Shown here piece after piece: positions 46,337-54,030 of a DNA stretch of 64,000 nt (the stretch's first letter is position 1; each line of letters opens with the position of its first letter). Both the position numbers and the translations under genes were made by a program. This DNA comes from CAWIMX01 sp963792785 (GTDB lineage: Bacteria > Acidobacteriota > Vicinamibacteria > Vicinamibacterales > CAVVIG01), in the NCBI GenBank assembly GCA_963792785.1, contig CAWBXO010000001.1, positions 1,550,001 to 1,614,000 of the forward strand. Direction: 5' to 3'. The notes beneath the pieces are model-generated. The model was given only the letters and a program-made list of their open reading frames with translations, did no database searches and was not told where the DNA came from.

Positions 46337-46834
46337 ATGCTGAAAGTCATGATTGGCGTGCTGGCGCTCGGCGCCACGCTCGCCGCGCAGGCGCCGCCCG
46401 GGACGCAGGTCACGGGCACCGAGATGAACACCGCCCTCGCCGCGGCGGATCCCGAACGGCCCCTGTCGGACCTGCCCATCCGTGTCGTCGACATCGGCCA
46501 CGAGAACCTCGGCGTGGCGATCGTGCGGCGCACGAAGGCCGAGGTGAACGCGTTGCGGCACGACAAGATCACCGAGGTCTACGTTGTGCGCGAGGGCTCG
46601 GGCACGATGGTCACCGGCGGGACACTCGTCGATCCGGAAGCCATCACCGAGAGCGCCGCGATCGGCCCGGGCGCGCGCGGCAGCCGGATCGAGGGCGGCG
46701 CGAGCCGCCGCGTGACGGCCGGCGACGTCGTCGTCATTCCCCCGGGAACGCCCCACATGTTCACCGCGCTCGACGGCAACTTCGTCTACGTGACGATTCG
46801 CGTGGATCCGTCGCAGGTGCTGCCGCTCAAGTAG
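46337..46834 (+). CDS. Cupin-type protein, exported
   Basis: A 165-residue secreted protein with a signal peptide (to about residue 18) and a cupin beta-barrel. Pieces consistent with cupin motifs are EVYVVREGSGTMVTGGTLVD and the closing VTAGDVVVIPPGTPHMFTAL with the metal His. GGAGG lies 8 bases before the ATG. It is paralogous to the convergent cupin at 46860-47474. Function unknown; secreted cupins may be enzymes, sensors or binding proteins. Confidence 0.75.
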   Translation: MLKVMIGVLALGATLAAQAPPGTQVTGTEMNTALAAADPERPLSDLPIRVVDIGHENLGVAIVRRTKAEVNALRHDKITEVYVVREGSGTMVTGGTLVDPEAITESAAIGPGARGSRIEGGASRRVTAGDVVVIPPGTPHMFTALDGNFVYVTIRVDPSQVLPLK

Positions 46835-46838
46835 CCCG

Positions 46839-46854
46839 GCGCTCGCGCGAGCGC
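46839..46854. terminator. Perfect palindrome between convergent cupin genes
   Basis: GCGCTCG-CG-CGAGCGC, a 7-pair arm stem with a two-base centre, lies in the 25-base gap between two convergent stop codons. There is no T-tract. The position fits a bidirectional terminator. Confidence 0.45.
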
Positions 46855-46859
46855 GCGAT

Positions 46860-47474
46860 CTACCGGGCGGCCGGCGGCAACACCTCGGCGCGCTCGACGC
46901 CGGGCGCGGGATCGACGCCGGGCACGGAGATCTCGACGTACTCGATCGCGCCGTCGATGTGGCTCAGCCAGTGGGGCGTGCCGGGCAGGTTCACGAGGAC
47001 GTCGCCCGGCCCGACGGTCCGGGCCAGGCCGCCCGCCACGCCGACGGCGCTCCGGATCGTCGCGTCCGGATCGGCGTTCGGGTACGGATCGCTGTCGATC
47101 GTCGGCGGAATCAGCGTGCCCCCGGTCACCATCGTCGCCGTGCCTTTCGTGATGACGATGTACTCGAGCGTCCGCGTGTGCGTGATCGCATACTGCGGGC
47201 CTTCCATGCGCCGCCGCACGACGCCGCGCCCGTTGAACTGATTGAAGGTGACCGCGCCGCCGGTCCGAGACGCCACGAGCTGCGGGTCGAGTCGATCGAG
47301 GCCGGCCTGAATCTCGGCGGCGCTCATGTACGGCGACGGCTCGCGATTCGGCGGCACCCGGTCGTGCCGCTGCGGCGCCGCCGCCGCCACCGCCACGAGG
47401 GCCGCCACCGCCGCCAGCACGCCGAACGCCCGCCGCCCGCCCGCCCGATTGCGCGTGTCGCTCATCGTCCTCAT
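46860..47474 (-). CDS. Cupin-type protein, exported
   Basis: A 204-residue secreted protein: a signal peptide to about residue 33, then a cupin fold. GPQYAITHTRTLEYIVITKG, TATMVTGGTLIPP and VGPGDVLVNLPGTPHWLSHI correspond to the cupin at 46337-46834, so the two are paralogues placed tail to tail. ATG at 47474, or the Met three codons later, is plausible. Its promoter region is shared with the divergent SRPBCC gene. Confidence 0.75.
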   Translation of the reverse strand: MRTMSDTRNRAGGRRAFGVLAAVAALVAVAAAAPQRHDRVPPNREPSPYMSAAEIQAGLDRLDPQLVASRTGGAVTFNQFNGRGVVRRRMEGPQYAITHTRTLEYIVITKGTATMVTGGTLIPPTIDSDPYPNADPDATIRSAVGVAGGLARTVGPGDVLVNLPGTPHWLSHIDGAIEYVEISVPGVDPAPGVERAEVLPPAAR

Positions 47475-47599
47475 GGGGCCTCATGAATGAAAAAGATGCC
47501 GGCAGGTTACACCCTCGGCGCGGCCCGCGGATAGGATCGGCGAGGCGGTTCGCGACGAACCGGTCGGGAGTAGAATTCAGGTCCGCCAAGGAGATGCTC

Positions 47600-48169
47600 A
47601 TGCGAAACGTGCCCGGTTCGACAGTCGCCTGCTTGCTCACGCTCGTCGCGTTCGCCGGTCCCGCCGCCGCCCAGGCGCCCGCGGGAACGAGCGTCGCCGT
47701 CGCCAATCCGCACTACGTGTCGATCCCGCTCGAGATCGACGTCAACCGCCCGGCCGCCGAAGTCTGGGCGCGCGTCGGGAAGTTCTGCGACATCGGCGAG
47801 TGGCTGCGCATCCCGGGGGGCTGCACGATCACGTCGGGCACGGACGGCGAACTGGGCGCCGTGCGGTCCGTCGCCGGCGAAGTGCTCGTCGGCAAGACGC
47901 TGCTGTCCTACACCTACACGCAGACGGCGCGCGACGGCCGGCCGTACAACCTGTATCACGGCACGCTCGAGGCGCGGCCGGTGACGGCCACGACGTCGAA
48001 GATCGTCTACAACCTCTTCTTCGACAACTCGATGATGGCCGACGACGCGGCACGCGCGACGGACCTGGCGCGCCGGACGGCGCAGTTCACCACCGCGATG
48101 CAGAACATGAAGATCCTGGCCGAGGGCGGCACGCTGCCGCCGGCGCCGGCGCGCGGGGGCCGGCAGTAG
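47600..48169 (+). CDS. SRPBCC-family lipid/ligand-binding protein, exported
   Basis: A 189-residue START-like protein with a signal peptide (MRNVPGSTVACLLTLVAFAG) and the SRPBCC pattern IPLEIDVNRPAAEVWARVGK, FCDIGEWLRIPGGCTIT and LLSYTYTQTARDGRPYNLYH. AAGGAG precedes the ATG at 47600 by 6 bases; the ATG two codons upstream is less likely. It probably binds a hydrophobic ligand in the periplasm. The following DUF6152 frame begins almost at once. Confidence 0.82.
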   Translation: MRNVPGSTVACLLTLVAFAGPAAAQAPAGTSVAVANPHYVSIPLEIDVNRPAAEVWARVGKFCDIGEWLRIPGGCTITSGTDGELGAVRSVAGEVLVGKTLLSYTYTQTARDGRPYNLYHGTLEARPVTATTSKIVYNLFFDNSMMADDAARATDLARRTAQFTTAMQNMKILAEGGTLPPAPARGGRQ

Positions 48170-48177
48170 CGCGAACG

Positions 48178-48624
48178 ATCGGGATCGGCCCCGCGGCGTG
48201 GCGGGCGGCGCTCGTCGCCGCGGGGCTGACTGCCTGCCTCTCGCCGGGCCTGTCGGCCCACCACTCCTTCCGCTCGGAGTTCGACGCCACGCGCCCCGTG
48301 CGCCTCGCCGGGCGCATCGCGCGCGTCGACTGGGTGAATCCGCACGTGTGGATCTACGTCGACGTGACGGATCCCGGCGGCACGGTGACGACGTGGGCGA
48401 TCGAGTGCGCGCCGCCCGGCAGCCTCACGCGCCGGGGCTGGCAGCAGGCGATGCTGCCCGCCGGCGCCGAGATCGTCGTCGAGGGGTACGCCGCGCGCGA
48501 CGGCGGGCCGACGGCGGACGGCCGCGCCATCACGCTGGCGGACGGTGTCCGGCGCGTCCTCGAGGTGACCATCCCGGCGGGCGCTCCGGCGGGCGCCCCG
48601 GCCGGCCCATCGCGAGGGCCGTGA
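48178..48624 (+). CDS. DUF6152-family protein, exported, no canonical start seen
   Basis: A 148-residue frame with a signal-like N-terminus ending in LSPGLSA and the DUF6152 core HHSFRSEFDATRPVRLAGRI, RVDWVNPHVWIYVDV, GSLTRRGW and ADGRAITLADG. The frame is open for a long way upstream but holds no ATG, GTG or TTG after the SRPBCC stop, so I put the start at the ATC at 48178, with GTA at 48166 as an alternative. A nearby base error may hide the real start. The C-terminus is a short Gly/Ala/Pro repeat. Function unknown. It overlaps or follows the SRPBCC gene directly. Confidence 0.6.
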   Translation: MGIGPAAWRAALVAAGLTACLSPGLSAHHSFRSEFDATRPVRLAGRIARVDWVNPHVWIYVDVTDPGGTVTTWAIECAPPGSLTRRGWQQAMLPAGAEIVVEGYAARDGGPTADGRAITLADGVRRVLEVTIPAGAPAGAPAGPSRGP

Positions 48625-48639
48625 ATACTTCGCTCATCC

Positions 48640-48681
48640 AACTGTTTGCCGTTGACAGTTTTCGCGCGCGGCGGGTATCGT
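48640..48681 (+). promoter_or_regulatory. Promoter and MarR-type operator
   Basis: TTGACA (48652-48657, a full consensus -35) and TATCGT (48676-48681) are 18 bases apart and lie 12 bases before the MarR ATG. A perfect inverted repeat AACTGT (48640-48645) and ACAGTT (48655-48660) overlaps the -35. This is the usual place for autorepression by a MarR dimer. The sites are visible; binding is inferred. Confidence 0.6.
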
Positions 48682-48693
48682 AGCGATTCGATC

Positions 48694-49194
48694 ATGGGGA
48701 TCCCTCGCGTGAGCCGCCGGCCGGCCTCGGGCCGGACCGCCGACGCGCCGGAGGCGGACGCGCCAGAGGAATTGATGCGCGTGGTGATGCTCATCATGCA
48801 GAGCATCGCGGCGCACATGCGGAACTCCGATCGCTATCTCGAGCCCACGCAGATGGGGAGCCTGATGCGCATCGCCATGGGGCCGTGCACGATGACGGAA
48901 CTCGCGCGGCACAAGGCGGTCAGCCTCTCGACCGTATCGAAGTCCGTCGACATGCTCGTGCGCCGCGGATGGGTGGAGCGCTGGGTGGACAAGCACGACC
49001 GGCGGCAGACGCTGGTGCGCCTCACCCAGTCGGGCCGCCGGGCGCTCGCGGGCATCCAGAAACGCGCGGAACAGCACGTCGCCGATCGACTCGCGCCCCT
49101 CACTGCCGCCGAACGGCGGCAACTCGTGCGGGCCCTGGGGCGGCTCGCGGGCGTCTTTGGCGAAACCGGGGCCGCGCTCGCGCGGTCCCACTGA
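48694..49194 (+). CDS. MarR-family transcriptional regulator
   Basis: A 166-residue winged-helix regulator. Core: MGSLMRIAMGPCTMTELARH, KAVSLSTVSKSVDMLVRRGW and the wing WVDKHDRRQTLVRLTQSGRR. It has an N-terminal extension of about 25 residues rich in Ala and Pro. MarR proteins usually bind aromatic carboxylates and repress degradation or efflux genes. It leads the run of a small secreted protein and the two-subunit molybdenum enzyme, which it may control together with its own promoter. Confidence 0.88.
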   Translation: MGIPRVSRRPASGRTADAPEADAPEELMRVVMLIMQSIAAHMRNSDRYLEPTQMGSLMRIAMGPCTMTELARHKAVSLSTVSKSVDMLVRRGWVERWVDKHDRRQTLVRLTQSGRRALAGIQKRAEQHVADRLAPLTAAERRQLVRALGRLAGVFGETGAALARSH

Positions 49195-49211
49195 GAAGGA
49201 GAACGACGGTC

Positions 49212-49628
49212 ATGCGGATGCACTCACGGCTGGTGGCGGTGGCGGCGGCGGCGGCACTCCTCGTGGCCGTCGGCGCGGGACGCGCGGCGGCGCAATCGGC
49301 TCTGGCGACGGCTGACGCGGCCGCGTTCCTGGGCAACTGGACCCTCGGGCTCGACACGCCGCAGGGTTCGATGACGATGAGCCTGGTCCTCAAGGACGAC
49401 GGCGGCAAGGTGGTGGGCACGATGACCGCGGACATGATGCCCGACCCGCAGCAGATCACCGACATCTCCAAGGTGGACAACGGGATCGTGCTCGCGTACA
49501 CGCTCGACGTCCAGGGGCAGTCGATCCCGGCGAAGATCGCGATCGCGCCCGACGGCGACAAGTGGACGGCGGCGTTCGACTTCGCCGACGGCCAGTTCAT
49601 GGTCGACGGCACCGCCACCAAGGACTAG
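49212..49628 (+). CDS. Small secreted lipocalin-like protein
   Basis: A 138-residue exported protein of unknown function. The signal peptide (to about residue 27) is followed by a small all-beta domain with FLGNWTLGLDTPQGSMTMSL, DDGGKVVGTMTADMM and FADGQFMVDGTATKD, which looks like a lipocalin-type sandwich. GAAGGAGA lies about 8 bases before the ATG at 49212. It sits between MarR and the 2Fe-2S subunit, probably in one transcript with them. Confidence 0.7.
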   Translation: MRMHSRLVAVAAAAALLVAVGAGRAAAQSALATADAAAFLGNWTLGLDTPQGSMTMSLVLKDDGGKVVGTMTADMMPDPQQITDISKVDNGIVLAYTLDVQGQSIPAKIAIAPDGDKWTAAFDFADGQFMVDGTATKD

Positions 49629-49659
49629 CGACTCACCCGGGGGAAAGGAGCGAACCCGT

Positions 49660-50157
49660 ATGGCAGTCACGCTTACGGTCAACGGTGAAGCCCGCACGGT
49701 CGACGTCGAGCCGGACACCCCGCTGCTGTGGGTGATCCGCGACACGCTCGGCCTGACCGGCACCAAGTTCGGCTGCGGCATCGCCGCGTGCGGCGCGTGC
49801 ACGGTCCACTTGAACGGCCGCGCCGTTCGCTCCTGTACCTTCCCGATCTCGTCCGCCGAGGGCGCCGAGGTCACCACGATCGAGGGCCTGGCGGCCGGCG
49901 GCGCCCTGCACCCGTTGCAGCAGGCGTGGATCGACCACCAGGTCCCGCAATGCGGCTACTGCCAGTCGGGCATCCTCATGGCCGTCACCGCGATGATGCA
50001 GGACCGGCCGGCGCCGACCGACGCCGAGATCGACCGCACCATCACCAACATCTGCCGCTGCGGCACGTTCGTCCGCGTGCGGCGCGCGATCCACGCCGTC
50101 GCCCGCCTTCGCCAAGGCTCCGGCGAGGCAGGCGTGGAACCGACGGAGGGCCGCTGA
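49660..50157 (+). CDS. (2Fe-2S)-binding small subunit of molybdenum hydroxylase
   Basis: A 165-residue electron-transfer subunit with two 2Fe-2S sites. The plant-ferredoxin-like cluster is GCGIAACGACTVHL with a further Cys in RSCTFPIS; the second cluster is QCGYCQSG and NICRCGTF. It resembles IorA of isoquinoline 1-oxidoreductase. AAAGGAG is upstream of the ATG. It ends one base before the ATG of the Mo subunit, so the two form one enzyme. No FAD subunit follows, as in IorAB, so electrons probably pass to a cytochrome or quinone. Confidence 0.93.
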   Translation: MAVTLTVNGEARTVDVEPDTPLLWVIRDTLGLTGTKFGCGIAACGACTVHLNGRAVRSCTFPISSAEGAEVTTIEGLAAGGALHPLQQAWIDHQVPQCGYCQSGILMAVTAMMQDRPAPTDAEIDRTITNICRCGTFVRVRRAIHAVARLRQGSGEAGVEPTEGR

Positions 50158-50158
50158 C

Positions 50159-52339
50159 ATGCGCAAGTGGACACGGCGCGCGTTCATCGGCACCGGCACG
50201 CTCGTCGGCGGCGGCTTCGTCCTGGGCGTCGCCGGCGTCACCTTCTCACCCAACCGCCTCAGCGTCCGCGAGGGCGACGCCGCCGGCGGCGCGATCAACA
50301 CCTGGATCACGATCACCCCGGACAACCTCGTCACGATCTTCGTGCCGCACTGCGAGATGGGCCAGGGCGCGGTCACCGGCCTCGCGATGATGGCGGCCGA
50401 GGAGATGAACGCGGACTGGGATCTCGTCCGCATCCAGGAGGCGCCGGCGCTCGACGCCTACGCCAACGCCTACATGGCGCGCGCGTTCACCGGCGACCTG
50501 ATCCCCCGGCCGTTCGAGCGCGCCGTCGATTACGGGTCCTACAAGCTCGCGGCCTGGTTCGGCACGCAGGCGACCGGCGGCAGCAGCTCCGTGCGCGGCA
50601 CCGGCGTCTACGGCATGATGATCGCCGGCGCGGCCGCGCGCGAGATGCTCACGGCGGAAGCGGCCGAGCGCTTCGGCGTCCCGGCCTCCGAGCTGACGGC
50701 CGACCGCTCGCGCATCGTCCACGCCGCGTCGAACCGCAGCGCGACGTTCGGCGAGCTGGCGGCGGGCGCCGCCGCGCGGTCGATCCCGGCGCACCCGGCG
50801 CTCAAGGATCCCGACACGTACACGATCCGCCGCACGGCCAAGCCGCGCATCGACATTCCGCCGAAAGTGGACGGCCGCGCGCAGTACGGGATCGACGTCA
50901 CGCTGCCGGGCATGCTCTACGCCGCGATCGCCCTCGCGCCGGTCTACGGCGGCAAGCTCGTCTCCGTCGATCACGCGCCAGCCGACGGGATGCCGGGCGT
51001 GAAGCGGGTCGTCGAGCTCGAGGACGGCGTGGCCGTCGTCGCCGACAGCTACTGGCGCGCGCGCCAGGCGCTGGCCGCGCTGAAGCCGGTGTTCGACGAT
51101 GCGGGACACGGGGAGGTGTCGAGCGCGTCGATCTTCGCCGCGTTCGACCAGTCGCTCGGCGCGTTCCCCGACGTCCCGAAGGACGGCAACACCGTCGTGA
51201 CCGCCGAGTATCGCGTGCCGTTCCTCGCGCACGCGACGATGGAACCGATGGTGTGCACCGCGCGCGTCACCGCGGACGGCGCCGAGATCTGGGCCGGCAG
51301 CCAGGACCCGCTCAACGCGCGCGGGACGGCCGCCGAGGCGCTGGGCCTGGACGCCGAACAGGTCAAAGTGACCAACCTCTGGCTCGGCGGCGGCTTCGGG
51401 CGCCGGCTCCCCTTCAGCCTCGACTACATCGGCCTCGGCGCGCGCGTGGCGAAAGCGATGTCGCCCACGCCGGTCAAACTCGTCTACAGCCGCGAGACCG
51501 ACATGCAGCACGACTACTATCGTCCCGCCGGCATGACCCGCTTCGCGGGCGCGCTCGACAAGGACGGCGTGCCGCTGGCGATCGCCTCGGTGTACGCGGG
51601 CGGCGGCGATCGCGAGTCGACCTACATGCCCTACGCCGTGGGCGACCTGAGCGCGAAGGCCCGTGACGCCGCGCACCCGATCCGCACGGGCCCGTGGCGC
51701 TCGGTGCTGAACTCGCAGCACGGCTTCTTCAAGGAGTCGTTCGTCGACGAGCTGGCGCACGCGGCCGGCAAGGACCCGTTCGAGTTCCGCCGCGCGCTGC
51801 TCGGCGATCAGCCGCGGTTCAAGGCCGTGCTCGAGAAGGTCGCCGCGATGGCGGGCTGGGGCACCCCGCTCCCCGAGGGCGAGGGCCGCGGCATCGCGAT
51901 CACGGAATGCTTCGGGTCGATCGTCGGCGAGGTCGCGCACGTGTCGGTGTCGCCCGAGGGGCGACTCAAGGTGATCGACGTCCACGCCGTGGTCGACTGC
52001 GGCGACGTCGTGAACACCGACAGCGCGGCGGCCCAGGCCGAGGGCGGCGTCATTTTCGGATTGTCGGCCGCGATGGTCGGAGAGATTACAATCAATGAAG
52101 GCCGCGTCGTGGAGAAGAACTTCCGCGACCACCTGATGATCCATCTCGCGGACGCGCCGCAGGTGACCGTGGACTTCATCCGGTCCGGCGCGCCGGCGGG
52201 CGGCCTGGGCGAGCCGTGCGTGCCGCCGATCGCGGCCGCCGTCGCCAACGCGATTCACGCGGCGACCGGCATCCGGGTGCGGAGCCTGCCGTTCAAGAAC
52301 ACGAGCCTCGCCCGAGGGGCGGCGACCGCGGCGACCTGA
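50159..52339 (+). CDS. Molybdopterin-binding subunit (IorB-type), Tat-exported
   Basis: A 726-residue large subunit of a xanthine-dehydrogenase-family hydroxylase. The N-terminus has a twin-arginine signal (TRRAFIGTG), so the complex works in the periplasm. Mo-site features are GGGFGRRLPFSLDY and the catalytic Glu in GLGEPCVPP. GGAGGG lies 10 bases before the ATG. It is paired with the 2Fe-2S subunit at 49660. The substrate is probably an aromatic aldehyde or N-heterocycle (inferred from IorAB relatives). Confidence 0.92.
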   Translation: MRKWTRRAFIGTGTLVGGGFVLGVAGVTFSPNRLSVREGDAAGGAINTWITITPDNLVTIFVPHCEMGQGAVTGLAMMAAEEMNADWDLVRIQEAPALDAYANAYMARAFTGDLIPRPFERAVDYGSYKLAAWFGTQATGGSSSVRGTGVYGMMIAGAAAREMLTAEAAERFGVPASELTADRSRIVHAASNRSATFGELAAGAAARSIPAHPALKDPDTYTIRRTAKPRIDIPPKVDGRAQYGIDVTLPGMLYAAIALAPVYGGKLVSVDHAPADGMPGVKRVVELEDGVAVVADSYWRARQALAALKPVFDDAGHGEVSSASIFAAFDQSLGAFPDVPKDGNTVVTAEYRVPFLAHATMEPMVCTARVTADGAEIWAGSQDPLNARGTAAEALGLDAEQVKVTNLWLGGGFGRRLPFSLDYIGLGARVAKAMSPTPVKLVYSRETDMQHDYYRPAGMTRFAGALDKDGVPLAIASVYAGGGDRESTYMPYAVGDLSAKARDAAHPIRTGPWRSVLNSQHGFFKESFVDELAHAAGKDPFEFRRALLGDQPRFKAVLEKVAAMAGWGTPLPEGEGRGIAITECFGSIVGEVAHVSVSPEGRLKVIDVHAVVDCGDVVNTDSAAAQAEGGVIFGLSAAMVGEITINEGRVVEKNFRDHLMIHLADAPQVTVDFIRSGAPAGGLGEPCVPPIAAAVANAIHAATGIRVRSLPFKNTSLARGAATAAT

Positions 52340-52390
52340 TCGAGCGCGCGGGCGCGCGAGGGTCGGCCGCGAACAGCAAAGGGGGACGAG

Positions 52391-53251
52391 ATGACTCAAC
52401 CCGTTCGACTGCTTGTCGCGGCGGCCTTCATCGCCGCCACGACCGCGTGCTCCTCGCCGGCGCCTGAGACCACGACGCCGGCCGATCAGGCGGCTGCCGC
52501 GCCCCTGGCCGACTCCACCCCGGCCGCCACGCCGGCGGCCGATGCGCCGGCCGCATCGCCGGCTGCCTCGTCCGCTCCAGCCCCGGCCGCACCAGCCGCT
52601 CCGCGCGCGGCCGCCTCAGCTTCCGCGCCTGCTCCGGCGCCAGCAGTGTCCGCAGCGTCCGAGCCCGCTCCCGCGCCCGCGGCCGCGGCGGCCGCACCGG
52701 CTCCCGCGCCTGCGCCCGAGCCCCCGGCGCCGCCCAAGCCGAAGGTCGCGCGCCTGCCGGTCGGCCAGCAGATCACCGTCCGCACGACGCGCCTTCTCTC
52801 GTCGAAGACGATGAAGTCGGGCGACGTCTTCTCGGCGGTCCTCGAGAACCCGATCACGATCGACGGCTGGGAGGTCGCCAGCGCCGACGCGCGCGTCGAA
52901 GGCCGCATCGTGTCGTCTGACCCGGGCGGCCGCCTGAAGGGCGAGGCGGCGCTGTCGGTCGAACTGACCAGCCTCACGACGAGCGACGGCCAAAAGATCG
53001 ACCTGGTGACGAGCCCGGTCGCTTACACGGCAGCGACCAGTCGCGCTGAGGACGCGAAGAAGATCGGGATCGGCGCCGGCGCCGGCGCGGCGATCGGCGC
53101 GATCGCCGGCGGCGGCAAGGGCGCGGCGGTCGGGGCGCTCATCGGCGGCGGCGCGGGTGCCGCGATGCGCGGCGATGCCGCGGAGATTCCGGCCGAGAGC
53201 CTGCTGATCTTCGAGCTGCGCTCGCCCGTGACCGTGACCGGGAAGCAGTAG
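52391..53251 (+). CDS. Ala/Pro-rich lipoprotein with glycine-zipper
   Basis: A 286-residue protein. The lipobox TTAC is at residues 17-20. Residues 22-115 form a very Ala/Pro-rich low-complexity linker. Residues about 120-220 hold a small unnamed domain (LPVGQQITVRTTRLLSSKTM, GDVFSAVLENPITIDGWEVA). A glycine-zipper follows (GIGAGAGAAIGAIAGGGKGA and on to about 260). Glycine-zippers pack against membranes and occur in envelope-stress lipoproteins. It follows the molybdenum enzyme by 51 bases with its own GGGGGACGAG leader. Confidence 0.75.
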   Translation: MTQPVRLLVAAAFIAATTACSSPAPETTTPADQAAAAPLADSTPAATPAADAPAASPAASSAPAPAAPAAPRAAASASAPAPAPAVSAASEPAPAPAAAAAAPAPAPAPEPPAPPKPKVARLPVGQQITVRTTRLLSSKTMKSGDVFSAVLENPITIDGWEVASADARVEGRIVSSDPGGRLKGEAALSVELTSLTTSDGQKIDLVTSPVAYTAATSRAEDAKKIGIGAGAGAAIGAIAGGGKGAAVGALIGGGAGAAMRGDAAEIPAESLLIFELRSPVTVTGKQ

Positions 53252-53272
53252 CCGCGTGGCGACTAGCGCGGC
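53251..53272. terminator. Hairpin between convergent lipoprotein and MetA-like genes
   Basis: GCCGCG, ten bases, then CGCGGC give a 6-pair stem starting at the last base of the lipoprotein stop codon. A bidirectional terminator is possible. Short stem, no T-tract. Confidence 0.3.
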
Positions 53273-54024
53273 AGCCGGATGCTGAGTCCGCCGCCGACGA
53301 AGAAGTCTTTGGCGGCTCCCGAAAGCCGCCGGCCCCCTGAGACGTCGAGCTGGACGACGCCGGTCAGGAGATGCGTCAGCCCGGCGTCGATCGACACGTG
53401 GCTGCCGGCGGCGCCCCCGGCGTCCCCGTACAACTCGAGAAAGCCGCCGACGCGGTCCGCAAGACCGAGCCCGAGCGAGGCGGAGTATGGGATCGACGCG
53501 TCGCGGCGGGGCGCGTCCGGCGAGGACGCCCACGCTTCGCCGACGTTGTAGCCGAGCGACACGCGCGGCGACAGGGTGTGCGCGATCGAGAGAAGGAACG
53601 ACGGATCGGCCGCGCCGCTCGAGTACGAGGCGGCGCCCATCGGCAGCGAGATCCCGCCGAGGACCGCGACCTGCGTCTGCCACCCACCGGCGTGCGACAC
53701 GAGATTGACCTTCGCGCCGAGCTCCCCGTCCCCCCCGCCGTGCCGTCCCTCGCTCCAGACGACACCGTCGTATCCGACCCGGAGCTCCGTCCGCGCGCCC
53801 AGGCCGACGCGCACCAGCGTGCCAGGCGCCTCATGCCGTCCGGAGCCATCGTCGCTGGCGAACCGATAGCCGGTCTCGACCTGCGCCAGACCGCGCGGAA
53901 TCACCACCGCCGACTCGGTCTGGTCCGGACGATCCGTCACCAGATCCGGCGCCTGTGCGCGGGCAACACCGACGGTGGCGCCGGTCAGCAGCACGACGAG
54001 AAGGGCCCGCGCGAACGGCCGCAC
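53263..54024 (-). CDS. Outer-membrane MetA-pathway-type transporter
   Basis: A 253-residue secreted protein. The signal peptide ends near residue 23. The mature start DLVTDRPDQTES is characteristic of the 'phenol MetA degradation' outer-membrane barrel family, and the rest is a run of alternating beta strands. Such barrels are thought to admit aromatic or hydrophobic substrates. It is the last gene of the four-gene operon from the amidohydrolase, 6 bases after the YncE-like gene. A channel role is inferred. Confidence 0.8.
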   Translation of the reverse strand: MRPFARALLVVLLTGATVGVARAQAPDLVTDRPDQTESAVVIPRGLAQVETGYRFASDDGSGRHEAPGTLVRVGLGARTELRVGYDGVVWSEGRHGGGDGELGAKVNLVSHAGGWQTQVAVLGGISLPMGAASYSSGAADPSFLLSIAHTLSPRVSLGYNVGEAWASSPDAPRRDASIPYSASLGLGLADRVGGFLELYGDAGGAAGSHVSIDAGLTHLLTGVVQLDVSGGRRLSGAAKDFFVGGGLSIRLPR

Positions 54025-54030
54025 CCTCGG

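Noticed and set aside
52460..52740. Possible short tandem DNA repeat or recombination hot spot
   Set aside because: The pattern comes from Ala and Pro codons of the lipoprotein linker; no fixed repeat unit or spacing was seen.
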